A DNA stretch of 64,000 nucleotides. Origin: Metridium senile (taxonomy: Eukaryota > Cnidaria > Anthozoa > Actiniaria > Metridiidae). Position numbers and translations under genes: made by a program. Shown here piece by piece: positions 1-11,134 of the stretch. Under the pieces are notes generated by a model. The model saw only the letters and a list, made by a program, of their open reading frames with translations. It had not been told where the DNA came from and made no database searches. Position 1 is the first letter of the stretch, and each line of letters begins with the position of its first letter. The DNA lies in assembly GCA_949775045.1 (NCBI GenBank), contig OX459101.1:19576816-19640815 (forward strand). Direction: 5' to 3'.

Positions 1-1096
1 AGAATAACGACTTAGCTGTAAAGGTATGACACAGGGAACCCAATAGGGTATTGCATACCAGTACTTACCAAGGGAAAATGTGAATACATTAAAGTTTTGC
101 ACACACAAACAACTTGAACTTCAAACACAAAAAAGACTTTTGGTGCATGTCAGTCAAGTGTATTTCCATGGCAACACATACTAAAATGTCTGTTTAGCGA
201 ATCGAATGTGGTTTAGCGTTGTCTGTACTCTTATCGACAACGATATTCGTCATGACAGTGGTCAAAATGTTGTGTTCGCAAAAAAACCACCCACCCCCAT
301 CAGTTATCTAAAACAGCGATGTTTTAATGGTGTTTTTTGATTGACAGTATTTTCAAGAAGCTATTTATAAATGTGGGAGATCACCTCCTGATTCACACGT
401 ACCGCCGTTTGCAACGTATGAACTTGGTGTGTTGTATGCACAGGACACACGGGTTAGTATCAACCCTTTATTGTTACATTTCTTTTATTGTCGTACTCTA
501 TTTCTTTGTTTCTCTGTTTATTTATTTATTTGTTCCTTGGCCTTTTTGTCTGTTTGTCTGTTTGCATGGTTGTTTGTTTGTTTGTTTGTTTATTTGTTTA
601 TTTATTTGTTTGTTTGCTTTTTTGTTTGTTTGTCTGTTCGTTTGTTTGTTTCTTGTTTGTTTGTTTGTTTGTTTGCTTGTTTGCTTGCTTGTTTGCTTGT
701 TTGTTTATTGCTTTCTTGATGTGTTTGTTTGTCTTTTTTTTCAAGTGTCTGTGTAAACTCTGTTTTTTGTTTTTTGTTTGACTGTATTTTCATTCATTGA
801 TTCATTGATTCACTCACTTTATTCTTTTTTTCCTATTTCAGACAAGTGACAAAGGGGAAGAACTGTTACGACGAGTCAAGGTAAGGCAATCTGTTATTCA
901 ACCTGATCCACAAATTTCTATTCTGTCCTTATAAAACACTATATTCTTTAATACTTTGACCAAATACGTTATTTTTCAGGACCACTATAGTGGCTACGAC
1001 TTTGAAAATAGGCTTAGTTTCCGTATTCACTCAGCAATGGCAAGAATCGAAGAAAGAAGACACGAAATGGCTGCTGGCCTTACCAAGAAATCTTGA
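1..1096 (+). CDS. TTC39-like TPR protein, last four exons (partial)
   Basis: Four exons join in one frame with GT/AG borders: 1-23, 348-452, 842-880 and 980-1096, ending in TGA at 1094-1096. The 105-nt, 39-nt and 117-nt exons are each whole codons (phase 0). The spliced C-terminus contains PPFATYELGVLYAQ, then ELLRRVKDHYSGYDFENRL, then SFRIHSAMARI. From my knowledge of the family this is the end of TTC39A/B/C proteins, whose last TPR-like helices read '...YELG.LY...' and '...Y..E.R.HFRI.A...'. TTC39 proteins are cytosolic helical-repeat proteins; TTC39B affects LXR turnover in mammals, so a molecular role here is not predictable. The gene begins upstream of the window. The intron 453-841 carries a TTTG microsatellite, whose long frames are not coding. 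Confidence 0.85.
541..716. repeat. (TTTG)n microsatellite in TTC39-like intron
   Basis: Imperfect TTTG/TTTA/CTTG tetranucleotide run. It opens all three plus-strand frames (Cys/Leu/Phe/Val-rich) and a Lys/Gln/Thr/Asn-rich minus frame, none of which is a gene. Confidence 0.95.
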
Positions 1097-1097
1097 C

Positions 1098-1103
1098 AAT
1101 AAA
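1098..1103 (+). terminator. AATAAA polyadenylation signal of the TTC39-like gene
   Basis: AATAAA two bases after the TGA stop. It lies very close to the stop, so a more distal signal may also be used. Confidence 0.45.
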
Positions 1104-1195
1104 CAATAACCTTGTAGACTGTTTGTAAGTAATTTAATTAGCACTAAGTGACATTCACTAAAAGTTTTCAGCCTGCCATTCCTCGCCCCTCTCCA

Positions 1196-1366
1196 GAATG
1201 TACGATAACTAGAGATCAAACTAGTGTGGACTGCGTCAGTGTTTCTGAGAAAATGATTGGAATAAGAATGTACGATAACTAGAGGTCCAACTAGTGTGGA
1301 CTGTGTCGATGTTTCTAAGGAAACAATTGGAGTAAAATGTACGATAACTACCGTTAAACTGTGGCA
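1196..1366. repeat. ~70-bp tandem unit, three copies
   Basis: Units start at 1198, 1268 and 1337 with ATGTACGATAACTA and carry ACTAGTGTGGACTG and GGAAACAATTGGAGTA. The same 70-bp unit occurs at 62,671 and 62,741 and again near 63,250, so it is a dispersed minisatellite family. Confidence 0.85.
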
Positions 1367-1717
1367 ACTTCATATATAGATTTGAGTTGCTATGGAAACC
1401 AGTTCTACTCTGTTTAAAAACTCATTTTCAGTAGGGGAGGGGTAAGGAATGAAATGGCTTCATACATTGTGAACTTTTAACCTATTTGGGAACTGTAAAC
1501 AAAACATGTACAAATTCAACTTTGAGGTGCAAATAATATTTAAAAGTTTTTCATAGAAGGCAGGGTGAATATTGAGTAAAAACCCGAGACAAAGTTGAGT
1601 TTTTTCACCGATATTCATCGAGCCTTAGGAGAATAATTGTTTTAGTATAAATACAAAGGTGATTATTCCACAAAAATAATAACTAATAACTTCTTAAAAA
1701 AGCAATTCTTGTTTCTA

Positions 1718-1851
1718 AGGGGCTGTTTATATGAAAGCGAGTTGTTCCTTCTAGCCGGGATAACTCTATTGTTTTATATTCCCTGGGGGACACAAAACAA
1801 TAGAGTTATCCCGGCTAGCAGGGACAATTCGCCTTCATATAAACAGCCCCT
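1718..1851. mobile_element. Palindromic MITE (134 bp)
   Basis: Near-perfect inverted repeat. AGGGGCTGTTTATATGAA at the left end mirrors TTCATATAAACAGCCCCT at the right; the inner arms GCCGGGATAACTCTATTG / CAATAGAGTTATCCCGGC also pair. There is no coding capacity. It is a foldback or MITE-type element. Confidence 0.85.
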
Positions 1852-2012
1852 AAAATGCACAAAATTCTGCAGGTGTCAGTTGCATGCACGAAGCCTGGAT
1901 CAAGTTATCCACTCGATAAGAGTTATTAAGTGTATAGAATTTGTATAGGTGAGCGTGGTGTTTACAAGTGTTGGTATTGTGATGCTAATTCGCCAACCAT
2001 TTTAACAATAGA

Positions 2013-2422
2013 TGTTTTACTTTTCTTTGTTCTAATAACAATGGTTGGTTGACAAAACCATAACAAAATACGTCACTGTACGTCCACCTATAGATTTCTT
2101 AATTTACTTTGTTCTAATACCAATGGTTGGTTGGCAAAACCATAACAAAATACGTCACTGTACGTCCACCTATAGATTTCTTAATTTTCTTTGTTCTAAT
2201 ACCAATGGTTGGTTGGCAAAACCATAACAAAATACGTCACTGTACGTCCACCTATAGATTTCTTAATTTTCTTTGTTCTAATACCAATGGTTGGTTGGCA
2301 AAACCATAACAAAATACGTCACTGTACGTCCACCTATAGATTTCTTAATTTTCTTTGTTCTAATACCAATGGTTGGTTGGCAAAACCATAACAAAATACG
2401 TCACTGTACGTCCACCTATAGG
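2013..2422. repeat. 82-bp minisatellite, about 4.7 copies
   Basis: Unit containing CCAATGGTTGGTTGGC, CATAACAAAATACGTCACTG and CCACCTATAGATTTC, starting about every 82 bp (2041, 2123, 2205, 2287, 2369). Copies are almost identical, so the expansion is recent. Because 82 = 3x27+1, a run without stops walks through all three frames, giving staggered 60-residue ORFs that are artefacts. Confidence 0.95.
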
Positions 2423-2699
2423 TTTTATCCGGTGGATAGCACTATTCAAGCTTCGCACGACCGGCCCCAGGTGATCATCTAAATAATAATTTGAACTAAT
2501 GATAACCTCTATTTATACTCAGTTACTTGTTTCAGAAGTTATTCTGTCAGAGTAAATATGAAATTCGATAATGTGAGGATGTATGTCCATGTTGTTTTCA
2601 GACTGCAAACATTTTACTGTAAATAACGAGTGTTTCAGTAGACACAGGCAGCCCAAACTCAAAATCTTACAGTGTTGACAAATATTACCACAAAAAACG

Positions 2700-3010
2700 A
2701 ATACAAAATAATAGTACAAAATAATGCTACATTAAACAATAGAAAACAATAAAATTAGCCAAAAATTGTACTGTTTAGTATTTACTAATGTGTCACTGTA
2801 AGATAGAGTGCAAACAATATGTTTGTGAAATACTAAAAAGTACCAAACCGTGCTACATTCATAAACAATAGAAAACAATAGAATTGGCAAAAATTGTACT
2901 ATTTAGTATTTACTTATATTTCACGGATACACTATTTGTACTCTATCCATGAAATAAAAATACTACATAGTGCAAAATAGATATAGATAGTACAAAATAG
3001 TGCTACATGA
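2700..3010. repeat. Degenerate dispersed repeat (tagged by AACAATAGAAAACAATA)
   Basis: Two diverged copies of a block containing AGTGCTACAT, AACAATAGAAAACAATA and TTGTACT.TTTAGTATTTACT. The same block recurs near 15,745-15,830 and 23,820-23,930. Confidence 0.6.
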
Positions 3011-3559
3011 ATGGTGCAAGTGTTGTTGTGTTGTGAGGTTAGGTATTTTGTAATTTTATGTAGTCTATGTTGTAAGATAATGATCTTGGGCTACCTGTGT
3101 TGTAGGATATCAAACATTTCCCAGTTTTATTGAACTATTAACTTACAGTTTTAAATCTTTGAATAAAGCAATGAAATAAACCATTATTTGTTTGACTATT
3201 TAATAGTATTCTTTCTTAGTAAACAATTTACAGAGTATGTTAGTAGTAAATTCCTTATTTATTTTGTGTCTATTTGACCCATGGTCACTAACCAGCATGC
3301 TTTGCGTTGTTTATTTTGTTTTGAGTGTTATAATTCATTCCCAGTCAGTAAAATTCAATGCGATGGTCCGGCTGTTTTGTCAGTCAAAGATTTATAACAA
3401 ATCTGTCTTCATTTTTTTATATATCTATATTTTTTTGTCCACTTGCTAGATATTGTATTTTGAATCGTACATAGCGACCTTACACCAACATGTGATAGTA
3501 TATACATATTAATACATAATACGGTTTAAACCAAACGCAAATAAACCTACATTAATATA
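3011..3559. other. Intergenic, nothing recognised
   Basis: AT-rich sequence with no convincing reading frame, exon border pair or RNA gene. Confidence 0.5.
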
Positions 3560-3942
3560 CACCTATTTCAATAATCATTGTCGCAATCAAAGCCACAGTC
3601 CATACTCTGATGCTTGCAAAGGATTTCGGTATTTCTGCTCTTTTTATCGATTTATTCATAGCATATTTTAGTTGTACGTGTTTGTGTTATATGACTATAA
3701 CAATCAAAGCTACAGTCCACACTATGCAGCCTGCAAAGGATGTCGGTATTTCTTATCTTGTGTATTATGTGTTTGTGTTATATGACGATATTAATTTGCT
3801 GCAGTAGAAGATGATGAAACAAATATTTTTTGAAAAAAGAAAGCGAAATATATAACAAATTATGTTCATATTGCCGACATCCTTTGCAGGCTTAAGAGTG
3901 TGGACTGTGGCTTTGTTTGTTACAACGATTATTGAAATAGTT
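3560..3942. mobile_element. TIR element with 1.5 internal ~120-bp units
   Basis: Left end CACCTATTTCAATAATCATTG pairs with the right end ...CGATTATTGAAATAGTTG (inverted). Subterminal GCCACAGTCCA...TGCAAAGGAT pairs with ATCCTTTGCAGG...TGGACTGTGGC. Inside are about 1.5 copies of a ~120-bp unit (TACAGTCCACACT ... TGCAAAGGATGTCGG). TATA flanks both ends. A second member at 47,314-48,103 has the same ends and five or more internal units. Confidence 0.75.
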
Positions 3943-4557
3943 GTATATTTAATACGGTATACACCAAACGCAAATAAACCTAAATTAATATATACGTAAT
4001 TACAATTTTATATGACTCCCTTTATCATGCAAATATTTTTAATTAATACAAAGTTAATTATCTGTTTATTGATACAAGTAGTTACACAACTTCACATGAG
4101 TTTTCATTTTCATTAATTTTGAATGATGGATAGCGATTGTAAAAAACAGATACATTTGAAATTTGATTGTTCAGCTACAAAATTGTTCATCCCCGGTGAT
4201 GTCTTGAAATTGTGATCCCACATACCAGAGTAAATAGATGAAAACTAAAACTATCAAAACATTTCGGGCTTTTATGATTGCAATCGCTTTTTAAAATGAA
4301 AATCAAATTAAAATTGCTTATCATCGATCGAATGCCAATATGGCTGCCATTCAATTCCGAGACGATTGTCATCATACACACTCGATCGGCTTGAAATTTT
4401 AATATCGATATCTTTCACTAATAACTTGTGTGCCCGCGTCTCAAAGCAGATGATCAAACTTATATAGGATTAAAACAATTGACCTCAGTGAGCCATCAAA
4501 GTAAATTGAATTACATGCAAGATAGTAAATAGTCAATTCGTGGCATTTATTCTATTT
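3943..4557. other. Intergenic, nothing recognised
   Basis: AT-rich. Short ORFs lack homology and splice context. Lies downstream of the TRIM copy 1 array on its minus-strand 3' side. Confidence 0.5.
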
Positions 4558-4702
4558 TTTGACCAAGACCTAAACCGTAATGATGAACTGACCTCCTTGA
4601 TTCAAAAATTGTACCTGGTTGTTAGCAGAATCACAGCCAAAAAGCATGTCTGCTCCAAACACAGCAAATCCCCGTAGACCATAAAACTGACCTTCATCGT
4701 AA
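4558..4702 (-). pseudogene. Orphan NHL-repeat fragment of a TRIM-NHL paralogue
   Basis: Read on the minus strand it gives GYDEGQFYGLRGFAVFGADM and then a segment like VQLLNQDGQFIRSF of the intact copy. It aligns with the penultimate NHL blade of the three TRIM genes. A small deletion after QFI shifts the frame into a stop. It lies 30 bp past the TRIM copy 1 stop and is preceded by an acceptor-like TTTTCCAG, so it may be a relic of a fourth copy, or an alternative 3' exon, which I consider less likely. Confidence 0.75.
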
Positions 4703-4731
4703 CCTGGAAAACATGTAATGTTTACTGCATC

Positions 4732-6824
4732 TCATCTAAACACCTGTACACGTTTACCATCTAATTCCAGTACAAAAACTTGACCATCTGGTGTAACTAC
4801 AACATCAACAGGTTCGTTCATTTGACCAAGACCTGAACCATGGCTACCAAAGGACCTGATGAACAGACCGTCTTGATCCAGCAATTGTACGCGGTTGTTA
4901 TATTTATCACAGACAAGAAGCATGTCTGCACCAAACACAGCAAGTCCACATGGACCATCAAACTGACCTTCTTCGTTGCCTTCCTCTCCAAACGTGTACA
5001 ACAAACCACCATTCTCGTCAAAAACATAGATACTGTTACTATCAAGAAAAGATACAAAGTACTTATTGTTATCATAAGCGAGATAAAAAGGTATCCTATC
5101 ACCATGGATATATAATTTGATATCTTGAAGGTGATCACATGGTTGTTTAGAAAACAACTTTATAAAAGCCTCTTCACTATCCTTACTATAAGCCAAACAT
5201 GCAATGCTTTGCTCTGTTGTACACATTCTTCTAAATTTCATTCCTTTCTGCTCATGGATAGTTCTATTGTAGTTACCATGGATATCGAATTCCTTTATAC
5301 AGCCATAACCACCTCGATTATCACTGATTAGTAGTCGGTCGTTATTGAGGGCTACTCCACGCGGACTACTCAGTCGACTCTCTCCTTGTCCTTCACCGCC
5401 AAACTCTCTCAAACACTTTCCATCAGCACTGAATAATACAACATGGCATTCTTTTCCTTTATTATTATTGTTAACAACAGCCACCTCGCCTGTATCATTC
5501 ATAGCTAGTGATCGGGCACAGGATGCACTTGTCTCAAAAACCCTGACTGGTTTAAACTCTGCTTTAGCATCGATTGTCTCAACGTTCTGTGGTGAGTTGC
5601 TGATCGTTTTTCCTCCAATACTCACCACAATTTTGTACGGTGATGGTTTTTGTGCTTGATACTTGACGTTGTATCTTCCAGTTTGAGATTCAGTGAGTTC
5701 TGTGTGTACATCGTTGCCGTCAATATCTTGGATTTGTACACCAATCGAGCCTTTATTGGTATAGCATACATCTCCTTTTGTATCTTTTGTAACGATACTG
5801 AAGTGGTTACTAAATCCACATCTGGCGAGACTAGTAGACTCGACGGAACATCGTGACAGGTCTGTCACGCTTTGAACGACATTTCCCAATTGGATATCTT
5901 GCACACTTTTAATGGATTCCTTGATTGGAATGAAACATATGCTTGTGTTGCGCTTGACTGGTTTCTTGGATAAGATATATGCCCCTTTGACAGTAGTTTT
6001 ACAAACTTCCTCTAGCTTTTCATGCCCTTCCAATATAAACTGCTTCAAATTCATATCATCTATTGCTTGACAATGATTGCGTAATTCCAGAGTTTGTTGA
6101 ACGGTAGCATCAATTTCACTTTTCTCCTCATCATTGGCTGTTGTTTGGTCTGCAAGGAAGTCGTCTAAGTTCGCCATTATTGCGTCTTCTTTATCCTGTA
6201 AAATCTTTATGTGTGCTTCGGTAACACTTTGTACTTTCGCTTTTGCCTCATCCACTTGGTTTTTAATCCTCTGTCTATTTTCATCAGACAGTTGCCGTTC
6301 TTTCTTGTATATTTCAAGAACTTCATTCAGACGATCTTTTTCTTTTCTGATGTCTTTCTTAGCATGTTCAGCTGCTACCTCGATGCTGACCTTGTCGTGA
6401 GTACTATGGTCTGTTGCAGCACATTTTGGGCAAACGCATTTTTTGCATGTTTGACAGTAATATTCGAGGCGAGTTTTCTCGTGATATTTCTCTTGACAAA
6501 GCGACTTGTGATCGATATAACTGTTGATATGTTCTTTTTTGAATTCTTTCAACAGCGTTGCTTGGTGGGTGTCATTCAATGTGTTCATCGTTTTATGGGC
6601 GTTCATGCAATCATTACAAAGCATTCCTTCACATTGAAAACAAAATCCAACTACAACGCAGCGTTTAGAACAACTAACACATTGTTGTAACTGCTGCTGA
6701 TCGCTAGACTTGTTTTTGATGATGTTGTATAACTGAACCAACGAGTTGTGTTGAAACGAAGTTGGAAGATTGACGACGTCGCCTTGGTGTACGTTTATCG
6801 ATGATCTACAAGACGGACACTTAA
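4732..6824 (-). pseudogene. TRIM-NHL copy 1, 3' part (disrupted by transposon)
   Basis: One open frame runs from the second half of the RING finger (KCPSCRSSINV) through two B-boxes (CVSCSKRC..., then C..KYHEKTRLEYYCQTCKKC), a coiled coil (~200 residues), a filamin/IG-FLMN repeat ending in YKIVVSIGGKTISNSPQ, and an NHL beta-propeller ending in GKRVQVFR and TGA. This is the TRIM2/3/71 class (C-VII): RING E3 ligases that bind targets or RNA through the NHL propeller. The first half of the RING lies 4 kb away at 10,825-10,991. The remainder has no other lesion. The open frame as seen starts inside the transposon, which supplies an ATG at 6867 and 14 in-frame codons. Confidence 0.93.
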
Positions 6825-7808
6825 GAGGGCGTCTCAGTAAGAACGGACCACTCGGTCTGGGATCCAAAAAACGATTTCCCTTATATTTCTACCATCGAAA
6901 GTACTATCTATCCTTATTACAAAACTGGACTTAGAATTGTTCTAAACAAAATATTTCGGCCGCCAGGCGAATTTTTGTACATCGACCCAAAAACCGCCGA
7001 AGGATGCTGATTTTCAAGTTCGCAAAGGCCTACTTTCAAAGTCCGTTTTCTCGGCTAATTCTTGAAATGAAAACTTATTTTTTGGGTCTAAACTATGGCT
7101 TGACGTCTCGTCTGACTAGAAAAAGCAAAATATTTCTTTAGGATTTACAAATTACGAAAAGTTATTTAAATTTATCGAGGCTACTTTATGCGTGACACGA
7201 AAAGCAAAGATTAACGGGTCTAGAAAATTGCAAATTTCTCAAAAGTGCAACCTATCCCCGATATAAAACATCCTTCTACCTTGAGATGAGATGCTATTTA
7301 GTAGTTCTGTGCAATAAAATTTGTGGCACATTGCGTTTTGAAGAATTTGACGAAGCTCAAACTTGTACATTTTTACAGATATTTCCTTGCGTGACACGAC
7401 TTGCCGTTGAGTCTAGACAACGTCAATCCTTATAAAAAATTAAAAATAACAAATAATAGCTATAAGTTTATATTCAGGTGTTACTATCCGTCATAATTAG
7501 ATATTTTAGCTAGATTAAAATTTTACCACAATAATGTGTTTTTTTTAATGAACAATTTGCATAATATATTATATGCCGAAGTCAAGTTGTCTAACAATAT
7601 TCACATTTAAACAAAGTTTTATATCTAGAAAATCCTCGTCTATTAATCTTGAAACATGATTGTCATATTAAGTTGGATAAACCTGGATGTTTTTTAAATC
7701 TTTTATATATTTTAATTGAGTTGTTTTATGAGATTATACAATTGTGCACGATACAAATATGATTCACCATGATGCATGTTTTTCTCTAAATGTGCTAAAT
7801 AGCGGTGA
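6825..7808 (+). repeat. Left terminal inverted repeat (984 bp)
   Basis: Pairs with 9837-10824 almost throughout. For example CCGCCGAAGGATGCTGATTT near 6992 mirrors AAATCAGCATCCTTCGGCGG near 10,635. Similarity stops after AGCGGTGA at 7808. Arms differ by scattered substitutions and small indels. Confidence 0.9.
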
Positions 7809-8079
7809 TGCCATTTTTCTTTTTCTTCTTTTAAAAAAAAAATGAGAGTTGATAGAAAGCGACTTGATTCTTACACGAGTAATAACACAAGTGAATACGA
7901 GTGAAAAAATAAAATAAGATAATAAAGAAAAAATGAAAGAAAAAAAAGAAATGGAAATGAGAAAGTAATGGAAATGAAAAAAAAAGACGAAAAAAAACCC
8001 CCGAAAATAAGCCCAAACAGGCATGAATGTATCAAATGTATGCAAATACACATTTAAAAAAATACAATATAATGTCTAT

Positions 8080-8600
8080 CCTGTGAACGGCTCAATGGGA
8101 TTGAGAAGGTAGGGGGCCTTTCCCTTCCTTTCCTATCCCCCTCCCCTCCCTTCCCCTCACCAATCCCCTCGAACCGTTCACAGGCTATATAATGTCAATT
8201 TAATGCATCGAAAATTGATAAGGATTGTAATTAACTATATAAAGTTTGAGATCACAATGTTTCCATAAAGTATAAATAAACGTGTTACGCCTATTTTAAA
8301 AGAATCCATGGGATTGAACAAGAACACATATGACATAATGGTAATATGGCACACCCTGCACCTGATTTGTCTTGTATCACAGCCAAAGCCGGATTTTGAT
8401 TGCATTGCTATTTGATAGCTATATACGTTAAGGTAATTGGCTACTTTTGAACGCCTTTTGGAGTTTAACAATATTTTCAAAAGTAGCCAGTCACCTTAAA
8501 CATTTGTTAAACATTGTGATTTCAAATATTATATAGTTCATTACATGTAATCCAGTTCAATTTTTGATGCATTATATTAACATTATACTGCATTTGTTAA
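8080..8600. mobile_element. Nested palindromes inside the TTAA transposon
   Basis: Three inverted repeats sit in the transposon core. CCTGTGAACGG (8080) pairs with CCGTTCACAGG (8173-8184), flanking a C-rich tract. AAGGTAATTGGCTACTTTTG (8430) pairs with CAAAAGTAGCCAGTCACCTT. A wider pair joins 8189-8265 with 8511-8590. They look like MITEs inserted into or carried by the larger element. Confidence 0.7.
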
Positions 8601-8865
8601 CGTCCATTTGCATGGACTGCCGTAATTGTGAAACGATACTTTTTGAATATGAATTCATTAAAATCCTATTATTTCTTCTTTTTATTTTTGTTTATTAAAC
8701 TATAATTCTATTTTTCAAATATTTTAGTAATACCACTAGCTTTGATACAATCATGTCTATTTGGGCCTATTTTTTTTGGTTATTTATTTTTTTCTTTTCT
8801 CAATTTCTCTCATTTTCATTTCTTTTTTTTCATATACATTTATTATTTCATTTCATTTTTGCTAC

Positions 8866-9135
8866 TCGTGTTCACTCGTTGCTCATGTTTACTCGCGTTC
8901 ACTCGTGTACACTCGTGTTTACTCGCGTTCACTCGTGTACACTCGTGCTCACTCGTGTTTCCTCGTGTTCCGACTCGTGTTTACTGGTGTTCATTCGTGT
9001 CCATTCGTGCACACTCTTGTTTACTCGTGTTCACTCTTGTTTACTCGTGTTCACTTGTGTTTACTCGTGTTCACTCGTGTTCATTTGTGTTTACTCGTGT
9101 TCACTCGTGTTTACTAGTGTTCTGACTCGTGTGGA
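8866..9135. repeat. 12-bp minisatellite ACTCGTGTT(C/T)(A/T)
   Basis: More than 20 copies of ACTCGTGTTTACTCGTGTTC-type units. Three plus-strand frames stay open with repeated 'VFTRVHSC' patterns. As 12 is a multiple of 3 this follows from the repeat and does not indicate a protein gene. Confidence 0.9.
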
Positions 9136-9149
9136 GTTTTAGACGACAT

Positions 9150-9340
9150 CTCTAAATCAACAATATGCAAATATGTATTAGTCATCGACATAGTTTAATA
9201 AGATTTTGGCGAGCACAAAGAACCTGTCGCTATCCACAGCACAGTGGACCAAGAAAGCATTGTAAGGATCGCCATGTGATCAATGTTGACATGTCAAAAG
9301 CAATGAAAGTCGATTTTCAATGTTACTGTCGATTTGGATC
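9150..9340 (+). other. Possible captured exon inside the transposon
   Basis: The frame around 9165-9340 is less biased than its surroundings. It includes CRYPQHSGPRKHCKDRHVIN and VDMSKAMKVDFQCYCRFG, and is followed by a donor-like CACGTGAGT at 9340-9348. It is not a recognised family. It could be a host exon picked up by the element or a fragment of transposon protein. Confidence 0.25.
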
Positions 9341-9836
9341 ACGTGAGTATTTGTTAACACCCTTTCGAAATTTTTAAGTGAAAATATTTGTATATAGTCT
9401 ATGCACAAGCAGCCCAACAAGTTGATCTGAGAATCTTAAGATCCAATAAAATTAACATTTTGTTATTCTTAGAGCGCGTGGTTTGGCTTCCTATGATGAT
9501 TGGTTTGACATATCGTCATTACATTCATTTAACTTGACCAACTCTGTAGTTCCTCTCCAGCAGCGTATTTGACAAGCTCCTGTATAACTACAAAGACTAA
9601 AATCCATTCTTTCACAGGATAGTTTTACTCACTGCAAACTTGGTGCAGCACAATAGTTTTACTCACTGCAAACTTGGTACAACTAATTAACAAAATGTAA
9701 ATTTGTAAATTTCATTTCTGAAGTCATTAATAATTCATGACAAAAGTAGTCTGGCAAAGACAGCCATGTACTGTATTTAATCGAAAGGCTTTATTCTCTT
9801 TAGATATTAATTCAGACTTTTAAAACATTAAAAAGT

Positions 9837-10824
9837 TCACCGCTATTTTGCACATTTAGTATAAAACATACATCATGGTGAATCGTATTTGTATCATGCA
9901 CAATTGTATATAATCTCATAAAACAACTCAGTTAAAATAAATAAAAGATTTAAAAGCCATCCAGGTTTTATCCAACTTAATATAAGAATCATGCTTCATA
10001 GATTAATAGATGAAGATTTTCTAAATATAAAACTAGTGTAAATGTGAATGTTGTTAGACAACTTGACTTAACTTTGACATATAATTATGCAAATTTTTCA
10101 TTAAAAAAAAAAACATTATTGTGGTAAAATTTTAATGGAGCTAAAATATCTAATTATGACGGATAGTAACACCTGAATATAAAATTATAGCTATTATTTG
10201 TTATTTTTAATTTTTATAAGGATTGACGTTGTCTAGACTCAACGGCAAGTCGTGTCACGCAAGGAAATATCTGTAAAAATGTACAAGTTTGAGCTTCGTC
10301 AAATTCTTCAAAACGCAATGTGCCACAAATTTTATTGCACAGAACTACTAAATAGCATCTCATCTCAAGGTAGAAGGATGTTTTATATCGGGGATAGGTT
10401 GCACTTTTGAGAAATTTGCAATTTTCTAGACCCGTTAATCTTTGCTTTTCGTGTCACGCATAAAGTAGCCTCGATAAATTTAAATAACTTTTCGTAATTT
10501 GTACATCCTAAAGAAATATTTTACTTTTTCTAGTCAGACGAGACATCAAACCATAGTTTAGACCCAAAAAATAAGTTTTCATTTCAAGAAAAAGCCGAGA
10601 AAACGGACTTTGAAAGTAGGCCTCTGCGAACTTGAAAATCAGCATCCTTCGGCGGTTTTTGGGTCGATGTACGAATATTCGCCTAGCGGCCGAAATATTT
10701 TATTTAGAACAATTCTAAGTCCAGTTTTGCAATAAGGATAGATAGTACTTTCGATGGTAGAAATATAAGGGAAATCGTTTTTTGGATCCCAGACCGAGTG
10801 GTCCGTTCTTACTGAGACGCCCTC
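9837..10824 (-). repeat. Right terminal inverted repeat (988 bp)
   Basis: Mirror of 6825-7808 (see there); begins at TCACCGCT at 9837 and ends CGCCCTC at 10824. Confidence 0.9.
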
Positions 10825-10991
10825 TTAAATGGCTTTCTCTCCTTCTGACAAGCTTGATTCCATCTTTGAATACATGTAAAGCAGAAAGTATGTAGACACG
10901 GCAGTGTCTTGGGTTCAGTTAGTATGTCATTACATATTATACAGGTTACTAGCTCCTCTAATTCTTCAGTAAAATCTTTGTATTCTGCCAT
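10825..10991 (-). pseudogene. TRIM-NHL copy 1, 5' part (start codon and first half of RING)
   Basis: Starts MAEYKDFTEELEELV at 10991, matching MAEHQDFT of copies 2 and 3. It contains the first six zinc ligands of a C3HC4 RING (C..C, then C.H..C..C in LPCLHTFCFTC). The frame reads KPFK and enters the transposon, which adds R-A-S-Q and a stop. The upstream ATG at 11126 is not used in the paralogues. With 4732-6824 this makes the complete ancestral gene. Confidence 0.92.
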
Positions 10992-11134
10992 TGTGGATTT
11001 GACGGAAACTATTTCTCGGGGTTGAATCAAGGGAAAGTCTGACCAAAGAAACTTGGCTTTTATATGCAAACGGTACGTGACATCAAATTGATCATGTGGC
11101 CCATTAGAGCAAGCAACGACTTGCATAAAGTGTT

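Larger units (their letters stand above)
6825..10824. mobile_element. 4.0-kb DNA transposon with TTAA duplication and ~985-bp TIRs (Sola3-like?)
   Basis: TTAA at 6821-6824 and 10825-10828 flanks an element that begins GAGGGCGTCTCAG and ends CTGAGACGCCCTC. Inverted arms extend to 7808 on the left and from 9837 on the right. Removing the element plus one TTAA rebuilds an uninterrupted TRIM frame (KPF-KCPSC) matching copies 2 and 3. TTAA targeting is known for piggyBac and, as I recall, for Sola3 elements, which begin with GAG; the GAG end favours Sola3, but no transposase was identified. The ~2-kb middle holds palindromes and a 12-bp repeat, so this is probably a non-autonomous copy. Confidence 0.92.

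Noticed and set aside
337..793. Long ORFs on both strands over the TTTG tract
   Set aside because: Compositional by-product of a tetranucleotide repeat within an intron; only 348-452 is exon, and in another frame.
4818..6690. Antisense and shifted ORFs of 60-159 codons over the TRIM genes (also at 16-18 and 35-36.7 kb)
   Set aside because: They recur at the same place in each paralogue as shadows of the conserved coding strand; no own features.
8742..9142. Three overlapping plus-strand ORFs of 118-129 codons
   Set aside because: Poly-T and 12-bp repeat composition; repeated VFTRVHSC in all frames.
6825..10824. The 4-kb insert as a large intron of TRIM copy 1
   Set aside because: Borders are TTAA|GAG...CTC|TTAA with long inverted arms, not GT/AG, and the paralogues are intronless there.
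6825..10824. piggyBac assignment from the TTAA duplication alone
   Set aside because: Ends start GAG rather than CCC/CCY and TIRs are ~1 kb; Sola3-like is a better, though unproven, fit.
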